The notes: generated from the letters alone by a model not told the origin. A stretch of DNA of 64,000 bases from Cupriavidus metallidurans CH34 (GCF_000196015.1 NC_007972.2:1-64000), one strand, 5' to 3'; positions 8,424 through 17,873 are shown, counted from the first letter of the stretch. Numbers and translations: made by a program.

Positions 8424-8961
8424 CTTCTCGATCTGCCGTGGAGGTGAAGGCGTAATCGAGGCTTCCGCAGAGACGACCAACTCTGGGGCAGTCTGCTGGT
8501 TCCTGGGCGGCAGCCGCCAGGATTCGCTTCTTGATAAGAAAGATTATCAAGAATGCGAAAAACGGTATGGTAGGGAGCAGAGTATGCCTTAAAGTGATTT
8601 TTTCGGTACTTTTAGGCTTGCGCTCGACCAGGAATGGGGCGTTGCGCCTCGGTGACCCCCGCGAAGCAGGCGAGAAAGCGGCTGGCGGCGTTTTGCGTTC
8701 TCCCTCCTGCATAGGCGGTCCTCAACCGCGCGCCAAGATTTACTGCGCCGAATCGGTCCTCGGCCGTGCTCGGAGGCGATGCGCGGGCGCGGATCGCCGG
8801 CGGGGGCAGGGCGGCGCAATATATATATAGATGAAATCCATAGTTTCGCCCTGGGCGGGAGCGGCACCGGCCGCATCATTTGCAACACCTCTTGCCCCAG
8901 TGGTCAGCCCCGCGCCGCCCTTATGCCTGAATGCCGACGGCACCGAGCCGGCGCTCCTACC
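8424..8961. other. Intergenic region with a 10-bp hairpin
   Basis: No convincing gene is seen. TTCTTGATAA (8528-8537) and TTATCAAGAA (8544-8553) form a perfect dyad with a 6-base loop. An alternating AT run occurs near 8820. The hairpin lacks a T-run, so it is more likely a protein-binding site than a terminator. Confidence 0.5.
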
Positions 8962-9165
8962 CTACAGGTGACTCACCCCGAGGCGCACGGCATATTCCTC
9001 GTCAGTGAGGATTTCCATCTTGGCGGCCCGTGCTGCGCCGGTGTGGGGATGACGTTCGGTCTGCCCGCCGTGGCCGGCGCATTCGACGTAGGGGTGCTGC
9101 AGATCAGCGCGGTCTCGTTCGCGTGCCAGGTTGACGAACATCTGGGCGGTGCGGGAAAGGGGCAT
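8962..9165 (-). CDS. Small hypothetical protein (67 aa)
   Basis: A 67-aa frame starting MPLSRTAQMFVNLARERDRADLQHP and ending MEILTDEEYAVRLGVSHL. A good ribosome binding site (TAGGAG, 7 bases before the ATG) supports translation. The composition is charged with no membrane segment. No family was recognised. It is divergent from the gene at 9309 and may be a small regulator, but nothing in the sequence proves that. Confidence 0.5.
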   Translation of the reverse strand: MPLSRTAQMFVNLARERDRADLQHPYVECAGHGGQTERHPHTGAARAAKMEILTDEEYAVRLGVSHL

Positions 9166-9255
9166 TGATTGCTCCTACTAGTTAGACAAGCGGCAATTGT
9201 CGGGGGCGATTTCGGCGCCGACATGGAGCGTTTTCCTAGTCGATGAATTGGTGGC

Positions 9256-9282
9256 TTGACATTCAAAGCCGGGAGATACAAT
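9256..9282 (+). promoter_or_regulatory. Sigma-70-like promoter before the 9309 gene
   Basis: TTGACA at 9256-9261 is a perfect -35 box and TACAAT at 9277-9282 matches the -10 consensus at 5 of 6 positions. The 15-base spacer is shorter than optimal. Transcription would begin near 9290, just before the ATG at 9309. Confidence 0.55.
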
Positions 9283-9308
9283 GGGCACATGCCTACCGCC
9301 GTTTAACT

Positions 9309-9872
9309 ATGTATCACTACATTACCCCGGAGGTCCTTGAGGATCTGTTTGCGGGCCAGCCACCGGCAGGTCTTCAGCCCGATGTGATCGACATTACCGA
9401 GCCGCTGTCGCTGGACGAGGGCATTGAGGTGATTGGAATCTTGTTCGCAGGCCTACGTTTCGTCGTGTTCTTTGCCGATGTACTCGTCTATGCACTGGGT
9501 GACCCAGAGTGGATCGAGGAGACGGCAGACGAGTGGGCGAACGGATTTCAGCCTGCTCCGGCAGCTCGCTTGGTGAAGTTCATGCGTGCAGATGCCGACG
9601 CGGATACGATGTTCGATCCGGAGGCCTGGCCGCTGCCCCACCCGCGGCTGATCTGGCAGTTCTGTGAAGTGCTTGCTAGAGCACTATCGATCCATGCTCA
9701 GTTTTTCCCGGGCATCCCCCAGTATTTCTATATGACGCAGTCGAGCCAACTCGATCTGCTTTACAATAGACTCGGAAGGCGCTTCGAGGCTGGTGCTTAC
9801 GGTCCCCGGTTCGAATGTGTTACGCGCCCGAATGCAGACACAGGAGGTTTCTATGGCTTTGAACGCAGGTAA
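9309..9872 (+). CDS. Hypothetical protein, accessory region
   Basis: A 187-aa acidic protein of unknown family beginning MYHYITPEVLEDLF. The frame is open to an earlier ATG at 9243, but a strong promoter lies between the two, so 9309 is the better start. A hydrophobic central stretch (VIGILFAGLRFVVFFADVLVYAL) could be a membrane segment or a buried core. The end (PQYFYMTQSSQLDLLYNRLGRRFE) looks globular. It overlaps the next small gene by 20 bases, and the two end at a clear terminator, so they form a two-gene unit. The function is unknown. Confidence 0.6.
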   Translation: MYHYITPEVLEDLFAGQPPAGLQPDVIDITEPLSLDEGIEVIGILFAGLRFVVFFADVLVYALGDPEWIEETADEWANGFQPAPAARLVKFMRADADADTMFDPEAWPLPHPRLIWQFCEVLARALSIHAQFFPGIPQYFYMTQSSQLDLLYNRLGRRFEAGAYGPRFECVTRPNADTGGFYGFERR

Positions 9873-10077
9873 GTCGACGATGGTCGGTCTGACGACCGCG
9901 CGCAAGCCGAGCAAACGGCTGCGGACGGATGTCGTGACCATGCAAAAGCGTGGTGTTCAAGTACTGCTATCACGCGTTGAAGAATCCGGCAGCGTGAAGG
10001 CACGCGCGCCCGCTCGCAGTGCATATAGCGGCAAGCTTCGCGTTGCACTATCCGATCTTTATTCGGTTACTAAGTAG
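9853..10077 (+). CDS. Small basic hypothetical protein
   Basis: A 74-aa, strongly basic protein (MALNAGKSTMVGLTTARKPS...) rich in Lys/Arg and Ser/Thr. CAGGAGG six bases before the ATG is a near-ideal ribosome site. It starts inside the end of the upstream gene and is followed by a terminator. The combination of an acidic larger protein and a small basic partner in one unit suggests they interact, for example as a toxin-antitoxin or regulator pair. That is inference; no motif was recognised. Confidence 0.6.
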   Translation: MALNAGKSTMVGLTTARKPSKRLRTDVVTMQKRGVQVLLSRVEESGSVKARAPARSAYSGKLRVALSDLYSVTK

Positions 10078-10095
10078 TGCAGCGCTCTAGCGGAC

Positions 10096-10119
10096 AAGCC
10101 TCCTTCGGGAGGCTTTTTT
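10096..10119 (+). terminator. Rho-independent terminator
   Basis: GCCTCC-TTCG-GGAGGC stem with a stable TTCG tetraloop followed by six T residues, 19 bases after the 9853-10077 gene. Canonical intrinsic terminator. Confidence 0.9.
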
Positions 10120-10168
10120 GTTGGTAAGCGCGAGCAGTCGTGCTGGAAAAGGGGAGTGAATCGTCGGC

Positions 10169-10978
10169 ATGACTGGCAACATCACATTCACAGCTAGCCA
10201 ACTGGAAGCGATCGCGCGCGCCTTGGGCGACACTGGAGAGGGTCTTACGGGCTCCGAGATTGCGTATCTATTGGCCAAGGCCCACATCACGGACAGCGAT
10301 CCGTTGATGACGAAGTGGAAGCGCTTGTTCAATGCGTTCGCGCATTGTCAAAACCAGCTCGGCCATCGGCGCAACGTACTTGCTTTCATACGGTTCGCTA
10401 TGAAACCTGAGCGCTTTGCACATGAAGCTCATCGGTTTGAACCTTTGCGGGCGAATCTAAATCGCGCCTTGGCATTTGCCGCTCTCCAGGTGGAGCCCAC
10501 GGGTGCGCTCGCCGAGAGCGACGGTGTCTCTACACTAGTCGAAGCAAAACGCAGGGCGGAAACGCTTAGAACAGATCTTGCTGCGCGCGGCCTTCACGAG
10601 GACGTCCTGTCCTATTGTCGAGCAGAGCTCGTCGCGGACAACTATTTTCACGCCGTGTTGGAGGCAACGAAGAGTATCGCGGCCAAAATTCGCGATAAAA
10701 CGGGACTGGTGGACGACGGTGCGTTACTTGTCGACCGTGGGCTCGCGGGGAATCCTCCGATGCTAGCCATCAATGAGTTGGCCGACGAAAGCCAATGGAG
10801 CGAGCAGCGCGGCTTCGCGACCCTGGTAAAGGGTGTATTTGGGATGTTCCGCAACCCAACCGCGCACACACCCAAGATCCTCTGGAACATGACGCAACGA
10901 GACGCTGAGGACCTGCTGACTCTGGTATCGCTAATTCATCGTCGCCTAGATGATGCAACCATGCCGCCAAGGATCTGA
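10169..10978 (+). CDS. TIGR02391 family protein
   Basis: A 269-aa protein whose C-terminal part (about residues 130-260) matches the TIGR02391 family pattern: AVLEATKSIAAKIRDKTGL, then GFATLVKGVFGMFRNPTAH, ending in a helical DAEDLLTLVSLIHRRLD segment. The FRNPxAH motif is the hallmark. Members are small proteins of unknown biochemistry often found in restriction-modification and defence regions. It is followed after about 50 bases by the Shedu gene in the same direction. The start ATG lies 49 bases after the previous terminator. A defence role is inferred from neighbours only. Confidence 0.75.
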   Translation: MTGNITFTASQLEAIARALGDTGEGLTGSEIAYLLAKAHITDSDPLMTKWKRLFNAFAHCQNQLGHRRNVLAFIRFAMKPERFAHEAHRFEPLRANLNRALAFAALQVEPTGALAESDGVSTLVEAKRRAETLRTDLAARGLHEDVLSYCRAELVADNYFHAVLEATKSIAAKIRDKTGLVDDGALLVDRGLAGNPPMLAINELADESQWSEQRGFATLVKGVFGMFRNPTAHTPKILWNMTQRDAEDLLTLVSLIHRRLDDATMPPRI

Positions 10979-11026
10979 TCCGGGCGGTATTCGCCCGTGT
11001 AGGGAGGTGTTTTTGAGTGAGGGGAT

Positions 11027-12466
11027 ATGGAGCAAGGTAGGCTGGAAGTTACTGCAACGTTCAACAACAATGAGGTCTTGAATCCATCCTTTGAGTTGTC
11101 GCACGGGGTCGATCAAGGCGTGCAGTATCGGGATCTGTATCTGCAGACCTATCAGCGAGGAGCCAATGATCCGAACGTATGGGTGGCCCAACCGAGGGAG
11201 CAGTGGCACTGCCTCGCACGGGTGTATCCAGACCGGCTTCTTACTTATCCGGTTTTTACCAACCCCCACGCCCAGCGATATCTGAGCCCGAAGCATGGCC
11301 CGCTCACTTCCGTCATCTTTCACCGCAAAGTAGACGAGCCATTGCCTGAAACGGCCGACGCGGCAGTTACGGAAATCGATCTGTCTCTTCCATGGAAATG
11401 CTTCTCCGAAAGTACCTATGGCCTTGGCCTCGTTCCGGAGCTTGACGAGGTGTGGCGCAGCCTATCTGGGATTCCAGCGATTACCGCCATCGGCGTCACC
11501 AGGTCCGGAACTTCGACGGTTACGGAAAGCATCGCGTGGATCACGGTGAGTGATCTCCATCGTTTCCGGCGCAACTTCCAGCGTTTCAAGCGGCTAGCCC
11601 GCGAGCACGTGCATGTTGCTAGGCGCTGGGATGTCAGAAATAATCTACTCGCAACGCTCGATCCCGACCGATTCCCTCACATGGCTCCTGCGGCTGCGGC
11701 TGCACCGCTTGTCGAGTACGTGCGTACTCGAGGGAGGCGCGCCGATGTCAGTGAACGCGCGCAGAGGCAAGCCGCGGTACGAGCTGTTCGGCAGGAACTT
11801 GCAACCATTGCGACGGAAGCACCGGCAGAGGTCCTGCAGTTGCACGCCGAAATCGAGCGGGTCACCCTTGCAAGGATGATCGACCGGTACGCAACCATGC
11901 TGGAGCAGTCCCTGCCAGAACCACGATGGCAACAGTTCTTCGAGAACAACCTTTTTGTTCTGTCGCTCGTGTTTTCGCGGCCCGTTCGGCTGTTGCACAC
12001 GCAATTTCACGCGCAAGCATCTCGGTTGGACGGTACCGGGGCCCAAATAGGTGACTTCCTTTTCGCGGAGCAGGGGCAAGCCTTGGCGATCGTCGAGATC
12101 AAGAAACCATCGTCGTCACTTGTGCAGGCTACCCCATATCGCAATCGCGAGGTATTCGGTCCACATGCGGAACTAAGCGGCGCAATAACCCAGGTGCTCT
12201 ACCAGCGAAGTGCCATTCAAAGCAACTGGCTGTTGCATCGGGCAGAAGCCGCCCTGAGAGATTCGCAGCCGGATGCCATCAAATGCATAGTGCTCGCAGG
12301 GACGATGCCAAGCGACGAGACGCAAAGGCGAAGCTTCGAACTCTTTCGGAACGCCTGTAAAGACGTTGAGGTCGTGACGTTCGATGAGCTACTCGGCAAA
12401 CTGCGGCTCTTGCTTCAACATCTAACTCCGTCAAGCGGAACAACCGAAGACACCGTGCCGTTTTAA
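11027..12466 (+). CDS. sduA: Shedu-type defence nuclease (DUF4263)
   Basis: A 479-aa protein with a C-terminal DUF4263 domain, the nuclease domain of the single-gene Shedu anti-phage system. The PD-(D/E)xK signature is visible as D343 in QIGDFLF and E357-x-K359 in ALAIVEIKKPSSSL. PEPRWQQFFENNLFVLS, just before it, is also typical of the family. The first 220 residues form a separate domain that probably senses the trigger; no known family was recognised there. AGGGG lies a few bases before the ATG. It sits in a convergent arrangement with the SIR2 gene, so two effectors lie end to end. Confidence 0.85.
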   Translation: MEQGRLEVTATFNNNEVLNPSFELSHGVDQGVQYRDLYLQTYQRGANDPNVWVAQPREQWHCLARVYPDRLLTYPVFTNPHAQRYLSPKHGPLTSVIFHRKVDEPLPETADAAVTEIDLSLPWKCFSESTYGLGLVPELDEVWRSLSGIPAITAIGVTRSGTSTVTESIAWITVSDLHRFRRNFQRFKRLAREHVHVARRWDVRNNLLATLDPDRFPHMAPAAAAAPLVEYVRTRGRRADVSERAQRQAAVRAVRQELATIATEAPAEVLQLHAEIERVTLARMIDRYATMLEQSLPEPRWQQFFENNLFVLSLVFSRPVRLLHTQFHAQASRLDGTGAQIGDFLFAEQGQALAIVEIKKPSSSLVQATPYRNREVFGPHAELSGAITQVLYQRSAIQSNWLLHRAEAALRDSQPDAIKCIVLAGTMPSDETQRRSFELFRNACKDVEVVTFDELLGKLRLLLQHLTPSSGTTEDTVPF

Positions 12467-12530
12467 TCCTACCCGCACGAAGAAAAAGGCCTCTGGGCAC
12501 GACGCTGTACAGTGTGGTTGCTAGATTAGT

Positions 12531-15500
12531 TCACCTGCGATACTTTGACCGACGAAGTAGTGTCGAGAGCTTAGCCGATCCATTTAATGTCGGTAGTCTC
12601 TGGAGTTCTGTCAGTAGGTTGTCGACATCGTCCGGCCACATCGACGCCGCTGTCGGTAGTGTTTGCCAAAGGAGGTCGACTAATGCCGGGCCGTGGCTCT
12701 GAACGACCCGTTCGTCGACCTTGTAATATCGCATCGATAGTTCCCGCGGTGCGATTACCACTTTTGGAACGATGAGTTTGACCGCCTCACTGAACCTGTC
12801 GGAAACCGCGAAAGCAAGATCCACAAGCCGGGCAGTCATACGAGCATTTTTCACGACCTTCTGCAGCGGCCATACTTTCTCCAGAAAGTAGAGGACTTGG
12901 TCGTCATACTTGGCGGGAGACTCCTTCGTCCATCTTGCAAGTGTCCGAACTAGCTCGTCGCGGAACTCTTCATCCGAGAGCACCAAGATCTCGCGTAGCT
13001 CTGAGTCAGACATTGCTTCCTCGGCGCAAGCAGCCTCGGTTCTTTGCATCCAACGATCAAGAAGTGTTGCTGCAATTAGCGCACTGCCACCTTTCAATAA
13101 AGTTCTATCTCGCACGTGACTGATTAAGACATCCTTGAACAAGGCGAATGCCTTGGGAGAAAGGGTAGTAGTGCGGTAAAGGTAGCCCTGCCAAAATGCT
13201 GCCGAATCGTTGCCTTGAGATGAAGATAGCGGTAGCAACGTCTCTGTGGTCCATTGACTATCCTTCGCGAAGAAGACCTCGAAACGCATCGCGATGCGGA
13301 ATATTGCGTGCTGCCGAAAAGGGGCCGGCAGCTGCAAGAGTTGCACAATGCGGGTCGTCAATTCGGAAAGAATCACAGGAGTATCCAAGTCGCTGTCGAC
13401 CAAAAAAGCCGACTCGGCGAGCCGGGCGGCCGCACTGTCCACACTCTGCTCAATCCAACTCCTGTTACGTTTGCCAGCGGGGTCATCGAATGGCTCGCAG
13501 CGGAGGCTTTCAGCGCAGGCTTGCCACAGATCCCAAAACATCTGGTGACTAATGGAATCAAGACGCTGGGTATTGCGCCGCAACCAATTGGCCGCTTCGC
13601 GTACCACTTGTCTGAGTTGGTGTGGCGAGAGGCGCGAAAGTCGCGCTGCGAGCGCGTACACCAATCGCGGAGATGCATGTTCCTTGTTCAACAGTGTCGC
13701 CCACGTCCAAGGGTGATAGATTCCCTTTCTTTGGGCCAGTACCAGCGCTTTAAGTGCCTTCGATGGACTGTGATTTACAAGCCCAAGGAAGGGCTCGCTT
13801 ACGGTATGTAGATGGCGAGGCTGTTGATTGCGAATCTCTTCCACCTTGGCAACGATGTCTACCAGCATAACTCCCGCAAGTGGAGCCAACGCTGTATCTT
13901 GGTCAACAGAAAAGACCTCGAATTTCGGACGTCCTGTAAAAAATGCTGCATCTTCAGTCCAATCCGGAACCAGATTGCGAAGTTCGTCGATCTTGTCCGA
14001 ATGGCTTGCTTCGATATCTATGCCATGCTTCTTTAGCCATTGAACGCGACCAAGTCGGCATCTCACCTTCGTGTCGTTGGCCACACCATCGTATGGAATT
14101 TCGCCGTTGAGTATGCGATTGGTCAATTGCTCTTGGGCGTTTGGCGGGAGTTCGGGCCATCGAGCTCTGATGCTGATAAGCAGATCTCGTTCGTGCGCGT
14201 CATCCCAGAAATCAACGTCCGTCAAGTTCAAGTAAGCATTCGCGGCTTCCGCCGGCGACGCAAGATCGGATCTTGAAGCGGCCACAATCCTGATTCGAGT
14301 GGAAATGTCGTCAGAGTCCCCCCAGTGCGATACCTCGAGACGTGCGCCTGCTGCATCGACATCGGCGAGCGCAAATAGCAGTCCAATGTAGGCAACCACG
14401 TGTCCAGTGATTCCATGCGAATCGCGGTCTCCTGGTGCCCCGTCATTGCGGACGAGAGTATGTAGGTAGCTGTAGAAATCGGGATTGATCTCCCGCTCCA
14501 GGCGTATAGCGTGTTCAATCTCTTGTCTGAGTAGCGACAGAGCGTATTTCCTCTGATGAGGTGGAATATCAATCTCGCTGTGAGGCCTGACATAATCGAG
14601 GCTGACATGTATCAGATCTTGCTCGGCTGCTCCACAAAATGCGGACACCCCGTGTGACGGCTCCACGCGTAGCTGTGGCCGATACAGCCGCATCGCTTCC
14701 TGTACCAAGCTTGCTGTCCAGCCGCTGACGCTGGCTTTGCCTTCGACGGAGTACTTTTGGTGGTCCGGATCGGACCGGTGCTGACTAAGGGAAGAAAGGA
14801 CGAACTGCCAATCACTCCGAAGCTTAGGAGAATACTTGGCCGAGTCGAAACGGAGTCTGTACTGTAGCCGCGAAATAATGCCCGGATGCAGGGCGCTGAT
14901 GCCGGCGGCCCAGATCAAGGCGCTTGGTTGGTGCGACACTCTAAGCAACCATTGCTGCAGGGATCTGAGCCGGTGCGGCAAGTCTGGATGTTGGCAATCA
15001 CGCCAGCCAGCCACAGACTCTGGTCCAACGACTGCGATATCCCCGCGGTTGATCTCGAACGCGTCCCACGCCTCAGCGGGCATGCTCGAAGCATTCAGGG
15101 TCAAGTCTTCGTCCCGAATTGGTGGCTCGTCGGAGTCGAGGCAGACGGTATCGAAGAATGGCGGAATATCATTGCTTAGCAAGATTCGGGGTTCTTGGGG
15201 TGGCCCGAAGTACCTGGCGTTGCGATCAAAAACAAACAACCACTCTGCGGGGATCGGAACTTGCGCAGCAGCGATCCTGCTGGCACCGTCCAGTGTCGAG
15301 GCGAGATGCGCGACTATGCCGCGCTCATGAGGTTCGAGGGCAACAGGGCCAGACATGGCCTTGCACAAGACATCGTCGTTCCAGGCATCCACATCCCGTG
15401 CGCGAATGGCCCATTGCTCTAGGGATTCCCATAGTGCGGCATGTTGGTGGTCGCTACTGTAGGCAATCGGAGTAACACCCTTGTGCGCCCACAATGCACC

Positions 15501-16334
15501 GGCCTGCGCCGTGTCACCAGACTGGAATGCATACATGGCGTTCCCTGGCGTGGAGAAGCGGCTTAGCGCTTCGAGCAGGTACTGGATCGGTGGGTCATCT
15601 GCTGAATAGCCGACAAACACGATCTGATATCTCTGCAGCAGAAGATTGATGTAGCGTGTCGCCCATCCCTCCGACAGATAGGCATACCCAAAATCGGCGC
15701 TCGACATGACAAGTTCGTTGTCATGCGCTGCTGTGTAAGAGTCGTTGACCCGACCATGTAGATGGACGATGCCGCGGAAGTCTTGCTCGCGGCGTGGGTC
15801 TGGAAGATGGGGAGGGCTGAACTGAGGGAGAGTCGCATCGCATTGCTCAAATAGCAGGTCAAAGTTCGTTGTGACCAGGCGCGGCTCTCCAGTGGGCCCT
15901 CTTGAGAGGTCTAGGAGAGTACGGTGGGGTGTGAGCGCAGATGATGAATCGACTACCGGTTTCAGGGACTTAGCGACAGCGGCTCGCACGTCGATCGCGT
16001 CGAAGTCTCGTTCAAGCAGCGAGAAAAGTCGGTCAGCTGCAACCAAGCCTCCAATGCCAGGATTCTGAATTTCTTCCTGGAGCTTTCTTGTAGCTGCAAA
16101 TACTTGCCGAGGTGGGCTAGTTTGAATTGCGCCGAGTTCGTCCATCACCATTTCGGCGAGACGGTAAAAATCCGGGAGCCCAGCGCTCGCCTTCGAAACA
16201 CCCGCTCCGCAAAAAAACAGAACGTCACCGGCATCGCGGGCGGTTAGCAGTTCATCGGGTATTGAGGGGCCAGTAGGAGTAAAGCGCATGGGAACGAAGC
16301 GGGGTCTGACAAAGGAGATCGCCAATTTTGGCAC
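12531..16334 (-). CDS. Large SIR2-domain protein, probable defence NADase
   Basis: A 1267-aa protein with an N-terminal SIR2 domain: VLFFCGAGVSKASAGLPDF (GAG at 43-45), TTNFD at 155-159 and IVHLHG with probable catalytic H193. The remaining roughly 900 residues are helical and of the kind seen in SIR2-DUF4020 proteins. Defence-associated sirtuins (DSR) of this plan deplete NAD+ on phage infection and stop phage spread. The listed start is a GTG (16334); an ATG at 16289 is an alternative and neither has a good ribosome site. Single gene, opposite to Shedu. The SIR2 call is firm; the DUF4020 and anti-phage assignment follows family knowledge. Confidence 0.85.
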   Translation of the reverse strand: MPKLAISFVRPRFVPMRFTPTGPSIPDELLTARDAGDVLFFCGAGVSKASAGLPDFYRLAEMVMDELGAIQTSPPRQVFAATRKLQEEIQNPGIGGLVAADRLFSLLERDFDAIDVRAAVAKSLKPVVDSSSALTPHRTLLDLSRGPTGEPRLVTTNFDLLFEQCDATLPQFSPPHLPDPRREQDFRGIVHLHGRVNDSYTAAHDNELVMSSADFGYAYLSEGWATRYINLLLQRYQIVFVGYSADDPPIQYLLEALSRFSTPGNAMYAFQSGDTAQAGALWAHKGVTPIAYSSDHQHAALWESLEQWAIRARDVDAWNDDVLCKAMSGPVALEPHERGIVAHLASTLDGASRIAAAQVPIPAEWLFVFDRNARYFGPPQEPRILLSNDIPPFFDTVCLDSDEPPIRDEDLTLNASSMPAEAWDAFEINRGDIAVVGPESVAGWRDCQHPDLPHRLRSLQQWLLRVSHQPSALIWAAGISALHPGIISRLQYRLRFDSAKYSPKLRSDWQFVLSSLSQHRSDPDHQKYSVEGKASVSGWTASLVQEAMRLYRPQLRVEPSHGVSAFCGAAEQDLIHVSLDYVRPHSEIDIPPHQRKYALSLLRQEIEHAIRLEREINPDFYSYLHTLVRNDGAPGDRDSHGITGHVVAYIGLLFALADVDAAGARLEVSHWGDSDDISTRIRIVAASRSDLASPAEAANAYLNLTDVDFWDDAHERDLLISIRARWPELPPNAQEQLTNRILNGEIPYDGVANDTKVRCRLGRVQWLKKHGIDIEASHSDKIDELRNLVPDWTEDAAFFTGRPKFEVFSVDQDTALAPLAGVMLVDIVAKVEEIRNQQPRHLHTVSEPFLGLVNHSPSKALKALVLAQRKGIYHPWTWATLLNKEHASPRLVYALAARLSRLSPHQLRQVVREAANWLRRNTQRLDSISHQMFWDLWQACAESLRCEPFDDPAGKRNRSWIEQSVDSAAARLAESAFLVDSDLDTPVILSELTTRIVQLLQLPAPFRQHAIFRIAMRFEVFFAKDSQWTTETLLPLSSSQGNDSAAFWQGYLYRTTTLSPKAFALFKDVLISHVRDRTLLKGGSALIAATLLDRWMQRTEAACAEEAMSDSELREILVLSDEEFRDELVRTLARWTKESPAKYDDQVLYFLEKVWPLQKVVKNARMTARLVDLAFAVSDRFSEAVKLIVPKVVIAPRELSMRYYKVDERVVQSHGPALVDLLWQTLPTAASMWPDDVDNLLTELQRLPTLNGSAKLSTLLRRSKYRR

Positions 16335-16530
16335 CGCTTAACCATCGTGTGGAGGGTAGGCACTCCAATTTGTGCTAGCATTCACAGGTGCGCTCAACGT
16401 AGGCGCCTGCTACCCGTCATTGCAAAGCTGGAAACGGCACTGCGTCCTCATGAGTATTCTTCCATGGCTATCTTTTGGCCCTGGGCTAAGCGGTTGACGG
16501 GTGACGCTTGAATCCGGGCTGGAGATCGTC

Positions 16531-17799
16531 ATGAGTCGTCGTTCTACCCCTCCCTCTACTGTGGCTGGAATCAAGCGCTTGGGCATCGAGATCAAGCGCG
16601 AGCACGAGATTTCCCATAGCTTGGCTCTGGACTTGGCCGCCAAGGAAGCCGGCTTCCAGAACTTCCGCCATGCCTCATCTGTGCTGTCGGCACCCGTGGT
16701 CGCTGACACAAATCATACGGCCCACCTTACGGCCTATTGGGTCAAGCCGCGAGGCGAGTATTTCGAGCGCGGCCGGCTTACTTTGTCAGTCCAGCTGTCC
16801 AAGCCCCTTGATCAGACTGTATCCAGGCATCAGCTCATGAGCGCCAGGCACTTAGCCGGCTTTCGCATCGAGGCCCAGGATCATCTTGAGTTAAAGCTCG
16901 ATATCCCACGGGAGGAAGAGGGCGCTCGTGAAACGTTGGAAGCTGCGGCGCGGACGCTGCGTTTCTTGGCTGCGACTGGATTGCGTCCGGCTACCACCCA
17001 AAGGGAGCGCTGGCCGCTACTTTCGCGATTCGAGACGTTGCCTGGTGCCGATCACTATTCCCTGTGGATCGACCGCAACGGCGATTGGATCTATATGGAC
17101 GAACCGTATAACAAGCCGGAGCTTGCGGAGCGTGCCAGTTGGTCAGAGCGCAATGGAATGACGATGGTTCGCCCCGCGTGGGAAGGTCTCTACTCCCCTC
17201 AACTGACGGTTCCTTTTTTCTTCTGCGATAACGAAACTGTCGCAACCAGTGTGGCGGATGCCATCGCACGGCTAACGAACGGTACTCCTGGCACGTGGGA
17301 GGTGGGCAGCTACGACAGTGAATTTGTCAGTCCCGCGCGTGCCGCATTGGATAGGCCCCGTCGGCGGCGGCCGATGCCGGCTGTGCCGGGCCTTATTCGC
17401 AATGGAGCCTTGCCATACGGCAACGCTGTTGGAGGAAGCCGGTCGCTATGGCGGCCAGCCAAACCAATGGGCGTGTCGAGCCACCGCGAGGCTGCGTATT
17501 TGCTGAAGGCGCTTTTGGTCTCCGATCTTGAGTACCGCCAAACGATGGCGGTAGGAAAAGTCCGATCCACGTTGGACAATTGGATTTCGTTGGAGCACAA
17601 GGCAGGCCTTGGCGAGAGTCTGGATCTTTATTACGGAGGCGCAAATGGCAGGCCTCTTCTGGACGGTCCCTCCAGGCTCGCGGCAGTGCGGCGTGTACGC
17701 GAAATTCTGTCTGCTGGGTACCAATCCTGTCGGCCGAGAGAGTTCGTGCTAAACAGCCTTTCTATCGTGGAGGCCGCGCTGAAGAGGGAGACTTCGTAA
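16531..17799 (+). CDS. DUF5623-like protein of unknown function
   Basis: A 422-aa protein. The N-terminus (AGIKRLGIEIKREHEISHSLALDLAAKEAGFQNFRHA, about residues 12-48) matches the short helical motif found at the start of several plasmid and phage proteins, in which a KR-x-HS-ALDL-A-GFxNF pattern is conserved. The rest includes a basic linker (RPRRRRPMP) and shows no recognised enzyme motif. ATG 16531 is chosen because GGAG lies about 7 bases before it; the frame opens earlier at 16501. Divergent from the SIR2 gene. I believe this is the DUF5623 family but cannot confirm it. Confidence 0.55.
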   Translation: MSRRSTPPSTVAGIKRLGIEIKREHEISHSLALDLAAKEAGFQNFRHASSVLSAPVVADTNHTAHLTAYWVKPRGEYFERGRLTLSVQLSKPLDQTVSRHQLMSARHLAGFRIEAQDHLELKLDIPREEEGARETLEAAARTLRFLAATGLRPATTQRERWPLLSRFETLPGADHYSLWIDRNGDWIYMDEPYNKPELAERASWSERNGMTMVRPAWEGLYSPQLTVPFFFCDNETVATSVADAIARLTNGTPGTWEVGSYDSEFVSPARAALDRPRRRRPMPAVPGLIRNGALPYGNAVGGSRSLWRPAKPMGVSSHREAAYLLKALLVSDLEYRQTMAVGKVRSTLDNWISLEHKAGLGESLDLYYGGANGRPLLDGPSRLAAVRRVREILSAGYQSCRPREFVLNSLSIVEAALKRETS

Positions 17800-17808
17800 C
17801 GCCACGGT

Positions 17809-17849
17809 GTGGGCAGGCGACGGCGCTAGGCAGGGCGCTGCCCACTTTT
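17809..17849 (+). terminator. Probable terminator after the 16531 gene
   Basis: GTGGGCAG (17809-17816) and CTGCCCAC (17838-17845) can pair around a 21-base loop, followed by TTTT. The long loop makes it weaker than the other terminators here. Confidence 0.5.
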
Positions 17850-17873
17850 GCGCGGCACTAATGGGAGGGGCCA

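Noticed and set aside
8818..8830. Alternating AT run
   Set aside because: A short low-complexity run with no associated promoter boxes or repeats.
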